Below, piece after piece: positions 34,171 through 43,053 of a DNA stretch of 64,000 bases. Made by a program: the position numbers and the translations under genes. The notes below the pieces were generated by a model that was given only the letters and a program-made list of their open reading frames with translations, was not told the DNA's origin and ran no database searches. Position 1 is the first letter of the stretch, and each line of letters starts with the position of its first letter. The stretch comes from REEB95 sp963785735. Lineage in GTDB: Bacteria; Pseudomonadota; Alphaproteobacteria; ATCC43930; CGMCC-115725. Location of the stretch: contig CAWAWJ010000001.1 of the NCBI GenBank assembly GCA_963785735.1, positions 124,001 through 188,000 on the forward strand, given 5' to 3'.

Positions 34171-35367
34171 ATGCCACGATTCCTGACCCTCGACGACCTC
34201 GATGCCAAGGGCAAGCGGGTCCTCGTCCGCGCCGATCTCAACGTGCCGGTGAAGGACGGCCGCGTCACCGATCAGACGCGAATCGCCCGGCTCGCCCCCA
34301 CCATCCGCGAGCTGGCCGAGAAAGGCGCGCGGGTCGTGGTCATCTCGCATTTCGGCCGGCCCGACGGCAAGCCCGATCCGGCGCTTTCGCTGCGGCCGAT
34401 CGCCCAGCCGCTCTCCGAGGCGCTGGGCCGCCGCCACGTCACCTTCGTCGAGGATTGCATCGGGCTCAGGGCCAAGGCGGCGGTCGAGGGGTTGAAGCCG
34501 GGCGAGATCGCGCTGTTGGAAAATCTGCGCTTCCACAAGGAGGAAGAGGCGAACGACAAGGGCTTCGCCCAGGCCTTGGCCGCGCTCGCCGACATCTATG
34601 TCGACGACGCTTTCTCCTGCGCCCACCGCGCCCATGCCTCGGTCGAGGCGGTGGCGCATATGCTGCCGGCCTATGCCGGGCGGCTGATGGAGGCGGAACT
34701 GAAGGCGCTCTCATCCGCGCTCGAGCATCCGCGCCATCCGGTGGCGGCCATCGTCGGCGGCGCCAAGGTTTCGACCAAGCTCGCCATGCTGCATTTCCTC
34801 GCCGCCAAGGTGCAGGTCCTGATCGTCGGCGGCGCCATGGCCAACACCCTGCTGCTGGCGGAAGGGCGCGGCGTCGGAAAATCGCTGGTCGAGCGCGAGC
34901 TGCTGGCGGTGGCGGGAAAGCTGCGCGCGGACGCGGCCAAATCCGGCTGCGAACTGATCCTGCCGGTCGACGCGGTGGTGGCGAAAGAATTGAAACCGGG
35001 CGCCGCGACCCGGACGGTCGCCATCGGCCAGGTGCCGGAGGATTCCATGATCCTCGACATCGGCCCGCAAACGGCGGCGCTCATCGCCGGCAAGCTCGCC
35101 GCCTGCCGTACGCTGGTGTGGAACGGGCCGCTCGGCGCCTTCGAGGTGAAGCCCTTCGACCATGGGACATCGGTAATATCCAATCTCGTCGCCGAGCTGA
35201 CGCAAGGCAGGCGGTTGCTGAGCGTCGCCGGCGGCGGCGACACGGTGGCGGCGCTGGCCGCCGCGGGCGTTACCGGCAAGCTCAGTTATGTCTCGGCCGC
35301 GGGCGGGGCCTTTCTCGAATGGCTCGAAGGCCGCGAGCTGCCGGGCATCAAGGCGCTGAAACGCTAG
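34171..35367 (+). CDS. pgk: phosphoglycerate kinase
   Basis: 398 residues. Converts 1,3-bisphosphoglycerate and ADP to 3-phosphoglycerate and ATP. VLVRADLNVPVKDGRVTD is the N-terminal signature, SHFGRPDG binds substrate, and IVGGAKVSTKL, NGPLGAFEV and SVAGGGDTVAAL are the nucleotide-domain motifs. Full family length. The stop codon lies inside an 11-bp tandem repeat. No gapA or tkt is next to it. Confidence 0.97.
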   Translation: MPRFLTLDDLDAKGKRVLVRADLNVPVKDGRVTDQTRIARLAPTIRELAEKGARVVVISHFGRPDGKPDPALSLRPIAQPLSEALGRRHVTFVEDCIGLRAKAAVEGLKPGEIALLENLRFHKEEEANDKGFAQALAALADIYVDDAFSCAHRAHASVEAVAHMLPAYAGRLMEAELKALSSALEHPRHPVAAIVGGAKVSTKLAMLHFLAAKVQVLIVGGAMANTLLLAEGRGVGKSLVERELLAVAGKLRADAAKSGCELILPVDAVVAKELKPGAATRTVAIGQVPEDSMILDIGPQTAALIAGKLAACRTLVWNGPLGAFEVKPFDHGTSVISNLVAELTQGRRLLSVAGGGDTVAALAAAGVTGKLSYVSAAGGAFLEWLEGRELPGIKALKR

Positions 35368-35401
35368 GGAAACGCTAGGGAAACGCTAGGGCAACGCTAG
35401 G
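35358..35401. repeat. four 11-bp tandem repeats over the pgk stop codon
   Basis: Unit GAAACGCTAGG, four tandem copies (the last with one change, GCAACGCTAGG). The first copy contains the last Lys-Arg codons and stop of pgk. The array fills the whole gap to the convergent GST gene. Confidence 0.92.
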
Positions 35402-35411
35402 GCGGCCCTAG
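35397..35411. terminator. short inverted repeat between pgk and the GST gene
   Basis: CTAGGG-CGG-CCCTAG: the last tandem-repeat unit and the GST stop region form six-bp arms with a three-base loop, overlapping the GST stop codon. No T-run follows, so it is at best a weak bidirectional terminator. Confidence 0.3.
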
Positions 35412-36061
35412 AACTCGTATTCCTCGATGATCATCGGCTCTTTCTTGGCCGAGGCGAGCCATTCCTGATAGGCCGGAAATTTCTCGACCGCTTCGCAATA
35501 AGCGGCCGCGTCCTCGTCCAGCTCGACTGCGTAGGTCCGGAGGCGGCTCACCACCGGCGCGTACATGGCGTCGGCGATCGAGAATTGGCCGAAGAGAAAT
35601 CCGCCCTTGGCGCGGAAGCGCTTGCGGCAATCGCGCCACAGCGCGGTGATGCGGTTCACGTCGGCCCGGGCCTCGGGCGTGAGGCCACGCTTGGGAAAGG
35701 AGCCGCGCATGTTCATCGGCAGATGGCGGCGCAGATCCACGAACCCGGCATGCATCTCGGCGCTCACCGCGCGCGCCACCGCGCGGGCATAATTCGAGCT
35801 CGGCCACAGCTTCTTTCCCGGGAATTTTTCGTGCAGATATTCGCCGATGGCGAGCGATTCCCAGACCACCGTCTTGCCGTGCCTCAGCGCCGGAACCCGG
35901 CCCGAGGGCGAATGGCGCATGATCGCGGTATGGGTGTCGGGCTGGCGCAAGGGGATCATCACCTCCTCGAAGGTCACGCCCGCGCGCTTCAACATCAGCC
36001 AGGCGCGCAGCGACCAGGAGGAGTAGTTCTTGTTGGCGATATAGATGGTGAAGTCCGCCAT
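35408..36061 (-). CDS. glutathione S-transferase family protein
   Basis: 217 residues. The thioredoxin-like domain is IYIANKNYSSWSLRAWLMLK and the GSH-binding stretch is SPSGRVPALRHGKTVVWESLAIGEYL. The alpha-helical domain ends in KFPAYQEWLASAKKEP. The SSWSLRAW motif puts it near the mu/maleylacetoacetate isomerase-like bacterial groups; it could isomerise maleylpyruvate for a gentisate pathway but lies 30 kb from the dioxygenase, so I do not claim it. Converges with pgk. Confidence 0.88.
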   Translation of the reverse strand: MADFTIYIANKNYSSWSLRAWLMLKRAGVTFEEVMIPLRQPDTHTAIMRHSPSGRVPALRHGKTVVWESLAIGEYLHEKFPGKKLWPSSNYARAVARAVSAEMHAGFVDLRRHLPMNMRGSFPKRGLTPEARADVNRITALWRDCRKRFRAKGGFLFGQFSIADAMYAPVVSRLRTYAVELDEDAAAYCEAVEKFPAYQEWLASAKKEPMIIEEYEF

Positions 36062-36174
36062 CGGCTATTCTCGTCTCCCATCGGCCCCGCCCCATGGTGG
36101 CGGGCGCGGGGGCGGCGCGCAACCCCGGCCTGCGGGGAAGCGGGCAGCCTTAACGCCTTCAAGAGGAGAGGTTT

Positions 36175-36741
36175 TTGCCGACAGATTCGCCGCAAGCCGG
36201 TTTCGCGCCGGAGACTTGGATCGCGACTCGGGGATTGCGCCGCGCCATCGATTCGCCCGATTCGGGCGATCGGCCCGAGTTCGCGTGGGATCCGCCGGGC
36301 GACGGGGCCCAAGCCATGAAATTGGGGCGCAAGAAACGCGCTTCCCGCGGCCCGGGCGAGACGGCGGCGGTGCGCATCGGCTTGAAGCCGCCCGGCGGCG
36401 GCAAGCTCAAATGGATCCGGGTGGGCTTCGCCTGGGACCTGTTCGTGCTGTCGCCGCTTCTGGGGATTCCGCTGTTCTGGCGCAAGCTGCCGCAATGGGG
36501 CGCGGCGATGCTGGCGCTGCTGCTGGTCTGGTTCGTGCTCGGCACCTTCCTCGGCGGCGCGGCCAAGGATTTCGCCGGCATGGTGCTGGCCGTGGCGTTC
36601 ATCCTGATCGATCTGTTCCTGGGGCTTTACGGCAACCGGCTCACCGCGAAGGCCTATCTGCGCCACGGCTGGACAGTGGACCACCCGGATTACGCCGCCA
36701 CGCGCAAGGTGATGAAGCGCTGGAAGCTCGCGGAAGACTAA
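36175..36741 (+). CDS. uncharacterised DUF2628-like membrane protein
   Basis: 188 residues. The N-terminal 90 residues are soluble, polar and Gly/Pro-rich; then two or three hydrophobic helices and the ending YGNRLTAKAYLRHGWTVDHPD. The GNR-L-x3-A-Y-L-x2-G-W pattern recalls DUF2628. The start is a TTG at 36175 with GAGGAGAGG just upstream, stronger than any ATG; the first internal ATG lies about 47 codons in. Convergent with the Tat-exported protein by a 4-nt overlap. Confidence 0.65.
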   Translation: MPTDSPQAGFAPETWIATRGLRRAIDSPDSGDRPEFAWDPPGDGAQAMKLGRKKRASRGPGETAAVRIGLKPPGGGKLKWIRVGFAWDLFVLSPLLGIPLFWRKLPQWGAAMLALLLVWFVLGTFLGGAAKDFAGMVLAVAFILIDLFLGLYGNRLTAKAYLRHGWTVDHPDYAATRKVMKRWKLAED

Positions 36742-37400
36742 GGAAGCTTGGCGATCAGCTGGTGATGGGCATTGATGCCGATCTCGCCCCGCGAGGCGCC
36801 GTGGGCTAGACGATCGCCGTGGTAAACCAGCAGGACGGCGTTGGCGCTGGTGAGCATTTGCGGCGCATGGACGGCGGTGGCCCATGTGCCGTCGGCCTTG
36901 GCCTTGAACGAGTTGTTCTTTCCGCTTCCGTCCAGCGGGGTGAAACCGACCGGATCCTGATCGAAGTGATTCTCGAACAGGCTGTAGACCCCATTGGGTA
37001 CGAGGCCGGTCAAACGCACCCGCACGGTGGCGCCCGCGCCGCGCGGGGTTATGGTCACGTTTCCTTTTGCGCCGAACCATTGGCCGAGCGAAAACCCCAA
37101 GGCCTTGCCCTGCGCCGTGAACACGGGCGTATCGGACGGGTCCGACAAATGCGCCGGCCGGAAACCGTCGAGGTGCCGGATGCCCTGCGGGCCGATTTCG
37201 GCCTTGGCGTTGCCGTCCTTCACGAAGACCTGGGGATCGAGCGGCACGCTTTGTTGCGTTTCCCGCGAGAAGAACGCCGCATGGGTGATGAATGGCAGAT
37301 GAATAGGCGTGCCTTGCGCCGATGCGTGTGTCCGCGGGCCGGGCAACGCGGCGGCCAATGCGGCGCCTAGGATCACGGTCCGGCGGCTCAAACTCGGCAT
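36738..37400 (-). CDS. uncharacterised Tat-exported protein
   Basis: 220 residues. The N-terminus SLSRRTVILGAALAAALPG has the twin-arginine motif and hydrophobic core, so Tat export is likely. The mature domain contains FAKGNVTITPRGAG-like beta strands and a conserved-looking VRLTGLVPNGVYSLFENHFDQ, then HGASRGEIGINAHHQ near the end with two histidines. It could bind a metal cofactor, which would fit Tat, but I see no known family. A good RBS (GGGAGA) precedes it. It follows yejABEF's 3' end on the same strand but is 33 nt away. Confidence 0.7.
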   Translation of the reverse strand: MPSLSRRTVILGAALAAALPGPRTHASAQGTPIHLPFITHAAFFSRETQQSVPLDPQVFVKDGNAKAEIGPQGIRHLDGFRPAHLSDPSDTPVFTAQGKALGFSLGQWFGAKGNVTITPRGAGATVRVRLTGLVPNGVYSLFENHFDQDPVGFTPLDGSGKNNSFKAKADGTWATAVHAPQMLTSANAVLLVYHGDRLAHGASRGEIGINAHHQLIAKLP

Positions 37401-37433
37401 AACGGTCTCCCTGTTTCCGACGGACGATCCATC

Positions 37434-39050
37434 CTACGCCCCGGCCTCGGCGGTTTCGATGTCGAAGGCGGCGGCCATCAGCGCCTTGGTATAGGGCGCT
37501 TGCGGGGATTCGAAAATCTGCTTGGCGGGCCCGCGTTCCACCACCTTGCCGTCCTTCAGCACCAGCACCTCATGGGCGAGCGCGCGCACCACGCGCAGAT
37601 CGTGGCTGATGAAGAGATAGGATATGCCGTGGCGCCGCTGAAGCTCGCGCAACAATTCGACGATCTGCGTCTGCACCGACATGTCGAGCGCCGAGGTCGG
37701 CTCGTCGAGCACGATCAAACGCGGCTTCAGCACCATGACGCGGGCGAGCGCGATGCGCTGGCGCTGCCCGCCGGAGAATTCATGCGGATAGCGGTCGGCC
37801 GAGGCGGGATCGAGACCCAATTCGGCGAGCGCTTCCTCGATGAGTTGCCGCCGGCCGCTCGCGTCGCCGCCGAGCCTGTGCACCTTCAGCCCTTCCTCGA
37901 CGATCTGAGCGAGCGACAGGCGCGGCGACAGGCTGGCGAACGGATCCTGGAACACGATCTGCAACTCGCGGCGCAAGGGCCGCATCGCGCCCGGCCCGAG
38001 CGTCTCGATGTTACGCCCGTCATAGCGGATAACGCCCTGGCTTTCCTGGAGCCGCAGCAACGCCAAGCCGAGCGTGGTCTTGCCCGAGCCCGATTCGCCG
38101 ACGACGCCCAGCGTCTCGCCTTCGCGCAAACCGAGGTCGACCCCATCGACCGCCTTGATGAAGCCGGATGTCCGGCGCCACAGCCCGGTCTTGACCGGGA
38201 ACCAGACGCGCAAATCCTTCGCTTCGAGCAGCACGGGCGGGCGCGGGGTCCTGGCCGTCGGCTCGCCGCGCGGCAAGGCTTCGAGCAGATGCTTGGTATA
38301 GGGATGTTTCGGATGCTCGAAGATTTCCTTGGTCGCGCCCTGCTCGACGATTTCGCCTTGGGTCATCATCAGCACGCGGCCGGCCATCTTGCGGACGATG
38401 GTCAGGTCGTGCGTGATCAGAAGCAGCGCCATGCCGAAGCGGCGCTGCAAATCCTTCAACAGCTTCAGGATCTGCGCCTGGATGGTGACGTCGAGCGCCG
38501 TCGTCGGCTCGTCGGCGATCAAGATGTCGGGCTCGTTGGCGAGCGCCATGGCGATCATGACGCGCTGGCGCTGCCCGCCCGAAAGCTGGTGCGGATAGGC
38601 CGCAAGCCGGCTTTCGGCCTCGGCCAATCCCACGAGCTTCAAGAGTTCGACCGTGCGCGCCCGCGCCTGCTGCCCGCGCAGCCCCTTGTGGAGGGTGAGG
38701 GTCTCGGCGATTTGCTTCTCGATCGTATGCAAGGGGTTGAGCGAGGTCATCGGCTCCTGGAACACCATGGCGATGCGGTCGCCGCGGATGCGCCGCAACA
38801 CCGTCTCCTTGGCGCCGACCAGCTCCTGGCCGTCGAACCGGATGCTGCTCCCGGGCCCATGGCTCGCCGGCGGATAGGGCAGCAACTGGAGGATCGACAG
38901 CGCCGTGACCGATTTGCCCGAGCCCGATTCGCCCACCAGCGCCACGGTCTCGCCCTTGTCGAGCGCGAACGAAACGCCCTTCACCGCGGCGATGCTCTGG
39001 CCGGGCACGGCGAAATTCACGGACAGGTTGCGGATTTCCAGGAGGGCCAT
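37434..39050 (-). CDS. yejF: peptide/microcin ABC importer, double ATPase subunit YejF
   Basis: 538 residues with two ATPase domains. Domain one: Walker A GESGSGKSVTALS, signature HQLSGGQRQRV, Walker B ILIADEPT. Domain two: GESGSGKTTLGLA, EFSGGQRQRIALAR, LIVLDEPT. Drives YejABEF uptake of oligopeptides, including microcin C in E. coli. The ATG at 39050 is two nt after the yejE stop, so translation is nearly coupled. Confidence 0.95.
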   Translation of the reverse strand: MALLEIRNLSVNFAVPGQSIAAVKGVSFALDKGETVALVGESGSGKSVTALSILQLLPYPPASHGPGSSIRFDGQELVGAKETVLRRIRGDRIAMVFQEPMTSLNPLHTIEKQIAETLTLHKGLRGQQARARTVELLKLVGLAEAESRLAAYPHQLSGGQRQRVMIAMALANEPDILIADEPTTALDVTIQAQILKLLKDLQRRFGMALLLITHDLTIVRKMAGRVLMMTQGEIVEQGATKEIFEHPKHPYTKHLLEALPRGEPTARTPRPPVLLEAKDLRVWFPVKTGLWRRTSGFIKAVDGVDLGLREGETLGVVGESGSGKTTLGLALLRLQESQGVIRYDGRNIETLGPGAMRPLRRELQIVFQDPFASLSPRLSLAQIVEEGLKVHRLGGDASGRRQLIEEALAELGLDPASADRYPHEFSGGQRQRIALARVMVLKPRLIVLDEPTSALDMSVQTQIVELLRELQRRHGISYLFISHDLRVVRALAHEVLVLKDGKVVERGPAKQIFESPQAPYTKALMAAAFDIETAEAGA

Positions 39051-39052
39051 GG

Positions 39053-40126
39053 CTACTTCGTTTTCCTCGGATCGAAGGCGTCGCGCACCGCCTCGCCGAT
39101 GAAAATCAGCAGGCTCAGCATCAAGGCCAGGAAGAAGAAGGCCGTCAAGCCCAGCCAGGGCGCGCGGAGATTGGCCTTGCCCTGGGCCAGAAGCTCGCCG
39201 AGCGAAGGCGAGCCCGGCGGCAGGCCGAAGCCGAGGAAATCGAGCGAGGTCAAGGTGGTGATCGAGCCGTTGAGGATGAAGGGCAGGAAGGTCAGCGTCG
39301 CCACCATCGCGTTCGGCAACACATGCCGCCAGATAATCACCGGATTGGAAACGCCCAAGGCGCGCGCCGCGCGCACATAGTCGAAATTGCGCGCGCGCAG
39401 GAATTCGGCGCGCACCAGATCGACCAGCGACATCCAGGAGAAGAGCAGCATGATGCCGAGGAGCCACCAGAAATTGGGCGCGATCAGGCTCGACAGGATG
39501 ATGAGCAGATAGAGCATGGGCAGCCCGGACCAGATCTCGAGGAAACGCTGGAAGCCCAGATCGACGAGGCCGCCGTAATAGCCCTGGATGGCGCCGCATG
39601 CCACGCCGATGACCGAGCTTGAAACCGTGAGGGCGAGCCCGAACAACACCGACAGCCGGAAGCCGTAGATCAGCCGCGCCAGCACGTCGCGCCCCTGGTC
39701 GTCGGTGCCGAGCCAATCGGCCCCGCTCGGCGGCGACGGCACCGCCTGGCGGAGATCGAAATTGATGGTGCGGTAGCTGAAGGGGATGGGCGGCCAGATC
39801 ATCCAGCCGTCTTTTTCGATGTGCCCGGCCACGTCCTTGTCGCGGTAATCGGCCGCGATCGGCAGATCGCCGCCGAAATCGCGCTCGGCGTAATCGGCCA
39901 CCACCGGAAAATACCAATGGCCCCGGTAGGAGACCATCAGCGGCCGGTCATTGGCGATGAATTCGGCGAACAGGCTCAGCCCGAACAGCGCCAGGAAAAT
40001 CCACAGCGACCAGAATCCGCGCCGGTTGGCGCGGAAATTCGCGAAGCGGCGGCGCACCAGCGGGCTCGGGTTGAAGCCGATGAAACGGCGGCTTTGCGCC
40101 GGGGGAATGGCGGCCGGGTCGCTCAC
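39053..40126 (-). CDS. yejE: ABC importer permease YejE
   Basis: 357 residues. N-terminal extension with FANFRANRRGFWSLWIFLALF and a periplasmic loop ending in GADWLGTDDQGRDVLARLIYGF, the DppC/OppC-type turn before the permease core. The coupling loop is VRAARALGVSNPVIIWRHVLP. GTG at 40126 overlaps the yejB stop as GTGA. A 915-aa continuous frame reaching 41800 is this gene plus shadow of yejB/yejA, and I reject it. Confidence 0.94.
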   Translation of the reverse strand: MSDPAAIPPAQSRRFIGFNPSPLVRRRFANFRANRRGFWSLWIFLALFGLSLFAEFIANDRPLMVSYRGHWYFPVVADYAERDFGGDLPIAADYRDKDVAGHIEKDGWMIWPPIPFSYRTINFDLRQAVPSPPSGADWLGTDDQGRDVLARLIYGFRLSVLFGLALTVSSSVIGVACGAIQGYYGGLVDLGFQRFLEIWSGLPMLYLLIILSSLIAPNFWWLLGIMLLFSWMSLVDLVRAEFLRARNFDYVRAARALGVSNPVIIWRHVLPNAMVATLTFLPFILNGSITTLTSLDFLGFGLPPGSPSLGELLAQGKANLRAPWLGLTAFFFLALMLSLLIFIGEAVRDAFDPRKTK

Positions 40127-41220
40127 CGGCCGCGCGTCCCGAAATCGATGCGCGGATCGACCAGCATGTAGGTGAGGTCGCTTACAAGTTTCAGCCCTAA
40201 TCCGACCAGGGTGTAGATGTAGAGCGTGGCGAACATGATCGGATAATCGCGGCCGATCGCCGCCTGGAAGCCCAGCAGCCCCAGCCCGTCGAGCGAAAAA
40301 ATGATCTCGACCAGCAACGCGCCGGTGAACAGGATCGAGACGAAGGCCGCCGGAAACCCCGCGATCACCAGCAGCATGGCGTTGCGGAAGACATGGCCGT
40401 AGAGCACGCGGGCTTCCGACAGGCCCTTGGCGCGCGCCGTCACCACATATTGCTTGTTGATCTCCTCCAAAAAGCAATTCTTGGTCAGCATGGTCAGGCC
40501 GGCGAAGCCGCCGATCACCAGCGACAGGATCGGCAGCGCGATGTGCCAGAGATAGTCGAGAATGCGCGAAGGCCAGGACAGGCTCGCCCAATCGTCGGAG
40601 GTGAGGCCGCGCAAGGGGAACCAGGAAAGATAATTGCCGCCGGCGAAAACCACGATCAGCAGCACGGCGAAAAGAAAGGCGGGCACGGCGTAGCCGACGA
40701 TGATGACGAAGCTGGTCCAGACGTCGAAGGAGCTTCCGTCCTTCACCGCCTTGCGGATGCCGAGCGGAATGGAGATGAGATAGGTCAGGAACGTCGTCCA
40801 CAGCCCGATCGAGATCGAGACCGGCAGCTTGTCGGCGATCAGCCGGATCACCGGGCGGTCCTGGTAGAAGCTGTCGCCGAAATTGAAGGTGAGATAGTTC
40901 TTGATCATCAGCCAGAAACGCTCCGGCGCCGGCTTGTCGAAGCCGTAGAGCTTGTTGAGCTGGGCGACGAATTCGGGATCGAGGCCGCGCGAGGCGCGCG
41001 ACTGGCCGGCGGCCTGGCTGGCCGAGGTCGCGGTCGATGAAAGCTCGCCGCCGCCGCTCGTCACCCGGTCGAGCACGCCCGTTCCGGTGCCGCGCAGATC
41101 GGATATCAGCTGGTCGACCGGCCCGCCCGGCGCCGCCTGAACGATGACGAAATTCACCAGGATGATGGCGAAGAGCGTCGGGATGATGAGCAGAATGCGG
41201 CGCAGGGCATAGCTGAGCAT
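40123..41220 (-). CDS. yejB: ABC importer permease YejB
   Basis: 365 residues, six predicted helices. MLSYALRRILLIIPTLFAI and the coupling loop VTARAKGLSEARVLYGHVFRNA identify the DppB/OppB type. A large periplasmic insert (about residues 45-100, APGGPVDQLI and a Ser/Gly-rich run) is a YejB trait. It follows yejA by 9 nt and overlaps yejE by 4. Confidence 0.95.
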   Translation of the reverse strand: MLSYALRRILLIIPTLFAIILVNFVIVQAAPGGPVDQLISDLRGTGTGVLDRVTSGGGELSSTATSASQAAGQSRASRGLDPEFVAQLNKLYGFDKPAPERFWLMIKNYLTFNFGDSFYQDRPVIRLIADKLPVSISIGLWTTFLTYLISIPLGIRKAVKDGSSFDVWTSFVIIVGYAVPAFLFAVLLIVVFAGGNYLSWFPLRGLTSDDWASLSWPSRILDYLWHIALPILSLVIGGFAGLTMLTKNCFLEEINKQYVVTARAKGLSEARVLYGHVFRNAMLLVIAGFPAAFVSILFTGALLVEIIFSLDGLGLLGFQAAIGRDYPIMFATLYIYTLVGLGLKLVSDLTYMLVDPRIDFGTRGR

Positions 41221-41229
41221 GGGCAGGGT

Positions 41230-43053
41230 TTAGCGCTGCGGACGCTTGGCGTCGAGCGCCGCCGCTTTCGCCGGGTCCACCCACCAGGAATCGATGGCGA
41301 GGCCATAGGGCGGCGCCATCGGGGGCCGGCCGAATTTGTCCCAGCTCGCCACGCGGAAATAAGGGAAATGCCAGTTGGGTATGACGTAATAACCGGCGAG
41401 CAGCACGCGGTCGAGCGCATGCACCCGGTTTACCAGGCTTTGCCTGTCGGGCGCGTTGACGACGAGCTCGACCAGATCGTCCACCGCATGGCTGTCGACG
41501 CCCAAAAGATTCCGCCCGCCCACCTGCTTGCCCGATGCCGCCGTCCAATAATCGCGCTGCTCGTTGCCGGGCGAGAGCGATTCGGGATAGAGCACCACGG
41601 TCATGTCGAAATCGAAATTCTGCATGCGGTTTTCGTATTGCGCCGGATCGATGGTGCGGACATTGGCGGCGATGCCGATGCGCGCCAGATTCTGGATGAA
41701 GGGCAGGATCACGCGCTCGAATTCCGGCTGGTCGAGCAGGAACTCGAAACGGAACGGGTCGCCCTTGGCGTTGACCAACTGCCCGTTCTGAACATTCCAT
41801 CCGGCCTGGGCCAGCAATTCGAGCGCCGCGCGCAGATTGCCGCGGATGTCGCCCGAGCCGTCGGTCGCGGGCGGCGCATAGGCGGTGGTGAAAACCGATT
41901 CCGGAATCTGGCCGCGGTATTTATCCAATATCTTAAGTTCGTCCGGCCCGGGCAGGCCCGACGAGGCCAGATCGGAATTGGAGAAATAGCTCTTGCTGCG
42001 GGTATAGGCGCCGTAGAACAGTTCCTTGTTGGTCCATTCGAAATCGAACAGATAGCCCAGCGCCTGGCGCACGCGCGGATCGGCGAATATCGCGCGCCTC
42101 GTATTGAAGCCGAAGGCCTGCATGCCTTGCGGCACCTTGTTGGGGATTTGCTCCTTCTTGATGAAACCGGCCGCGAGCGCCGGGCTGTCATAGCCGATGG
42201 CCCAGTTCTTGGAAACGTTCTCGACCCTTATGTCATAGGCGCCGGCCTTGAAGGCTTCGAGCGAAACGCCCTGGTCGCGGTAATAATCGTAGCGGATTTC
42301 GCCGAAATTATTCCGCCCGCGATTGACCGGCAGATCCTTGCCCCAGTAATCGGCCACCAGGCGATAGGTCACGCTGCGGCCGGGATCGAAGGCGCTGATC
42401 TTGTAAGGGCCGCTGCCCATCGGAATTTCGAGCGTGGTCTTGGCGAAATCGCGGCTCTCCCAATAGGCCTTGGACAAAACCGGCATCTCGCCGACGATCG
42501 AGGGCAGCTCGCGGTTGGTGCCGTTGCGGAAGACGAACTTCACCTGATGCGGGCCGGTCTCCACGGCCTTGAGCACGTCGGCGTAATAAAGCCGCCAGCG
42601 CGGATGGCCCTTGGCCTTGAGCGTGTCGAAACTCCAGACCACGTCGGCGGGCGAAATCGGGCTGCCGTCCCAGAACCGCGCCTGGGGCCGCAGAGTGAAC
42701 ACCACCGAGGCCTTGTCGGGCGCGACATTGACGCTTTCGGCAATCAGGCCGTAGGTCGAGGCGGGCTCGTCCTCGGAGGCGATCATCAGCGTATCGAACA
42801 TCGCGCCCGCCCCCGCCGCCGCCTGGCCCTTCAAGGTGAAAGGGTTGAGCGTGTCGAACGTGCCGATGGCGGCGTATTTGACGCCGCCGCCCTTGATTGC
42901 CTCGGGATCGGCGTAATCGAAATGCTGGAAATTGGCGGGGTATTTGAGATCGCCGAACAACGCCAAGCCGTGGCGCGGGCCCGAAGATTGGGCGAAAGCG
43001 GCGGACACCGCCAGGCCGAGCGCGATAACAACCAGCGCGGGGAACCGGCTCAT
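41230..43053 (-). CDS. yejA: oligopeptide-binding protein YejA
   Basis: 607 residues. Signal peptide (VSAAFAQSSG), then the SBP_bac_5 fold: YADPEAIKGGGVKYAAIGTFD near the start, VWSFDTLKAKGHP and AYWESRDFAKTTLEIPMGSGP, and the PNWHFPYFRVASWDKFGRPP end typical of YejA/OppA relatives. It captures peptides in the periplasm for YejBEF. ATG at 43053 overlaps the hisN stop as ATGA, so the phosphatase and transporter share a transcript. Confidence 0.94.
   Translation of the reverse strand: MSRFPALVVIALGLAVSAAFAQSSGPRHGLALFGDLKYPANFQHFDYADPEAIKGGGVKYAAIGTFDTLNPFTLKGQAAAGAGAMFDTLMIASEDEPASTYGLIAESVNVAPDKASVVFTLRPQARFWDGSPISPADVVWSFDTLKAKGHPRWRLYYADVLKAVETGPHQVKFVFRNGTNRELPSIVGEMPVLSKAYWESRDFAKTTLEIPMGSGPYKISAFDPGRSVTYRLVADYWGKDLPVNRGRNNFGEIRYDYYRDQGVSLEAFKAGAYDIRVENVSKNWAIGYDSPALAAGFIKKEQIPNKVPQGMQAFGFNTRRAIFADPRVRQALGYLFDFEWTNKELFYGAYTRSKSYFSNSDLASSGLPGPDELKILDKYRGQIPESVFTTAYAPPATDGSGDIRGNLRAALELLAQAGWNVQNGQLVNAKGDPFRFEFLLDQPEFERVILPFIQNLARIGIAANVRTIDPAQYENRMQNFDFDMTVVLYPESLSPGNEQRDYWTAASGKQVGGRNLLGVDSHAVDDLVELVVNAPDRQSLVNRVHALDRVLLAGYYVIPNWHFPYFRVASWDKFGRPPMAPPYGLAIDSWWVDPAKAAALDAKRPQR

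Noticed and set aside
39053..41800. 915-residue leftward open frame
   Set aside because: It is yejE plus antisense/out-of-frame yejB and yejA; the real start is GTG 40126.
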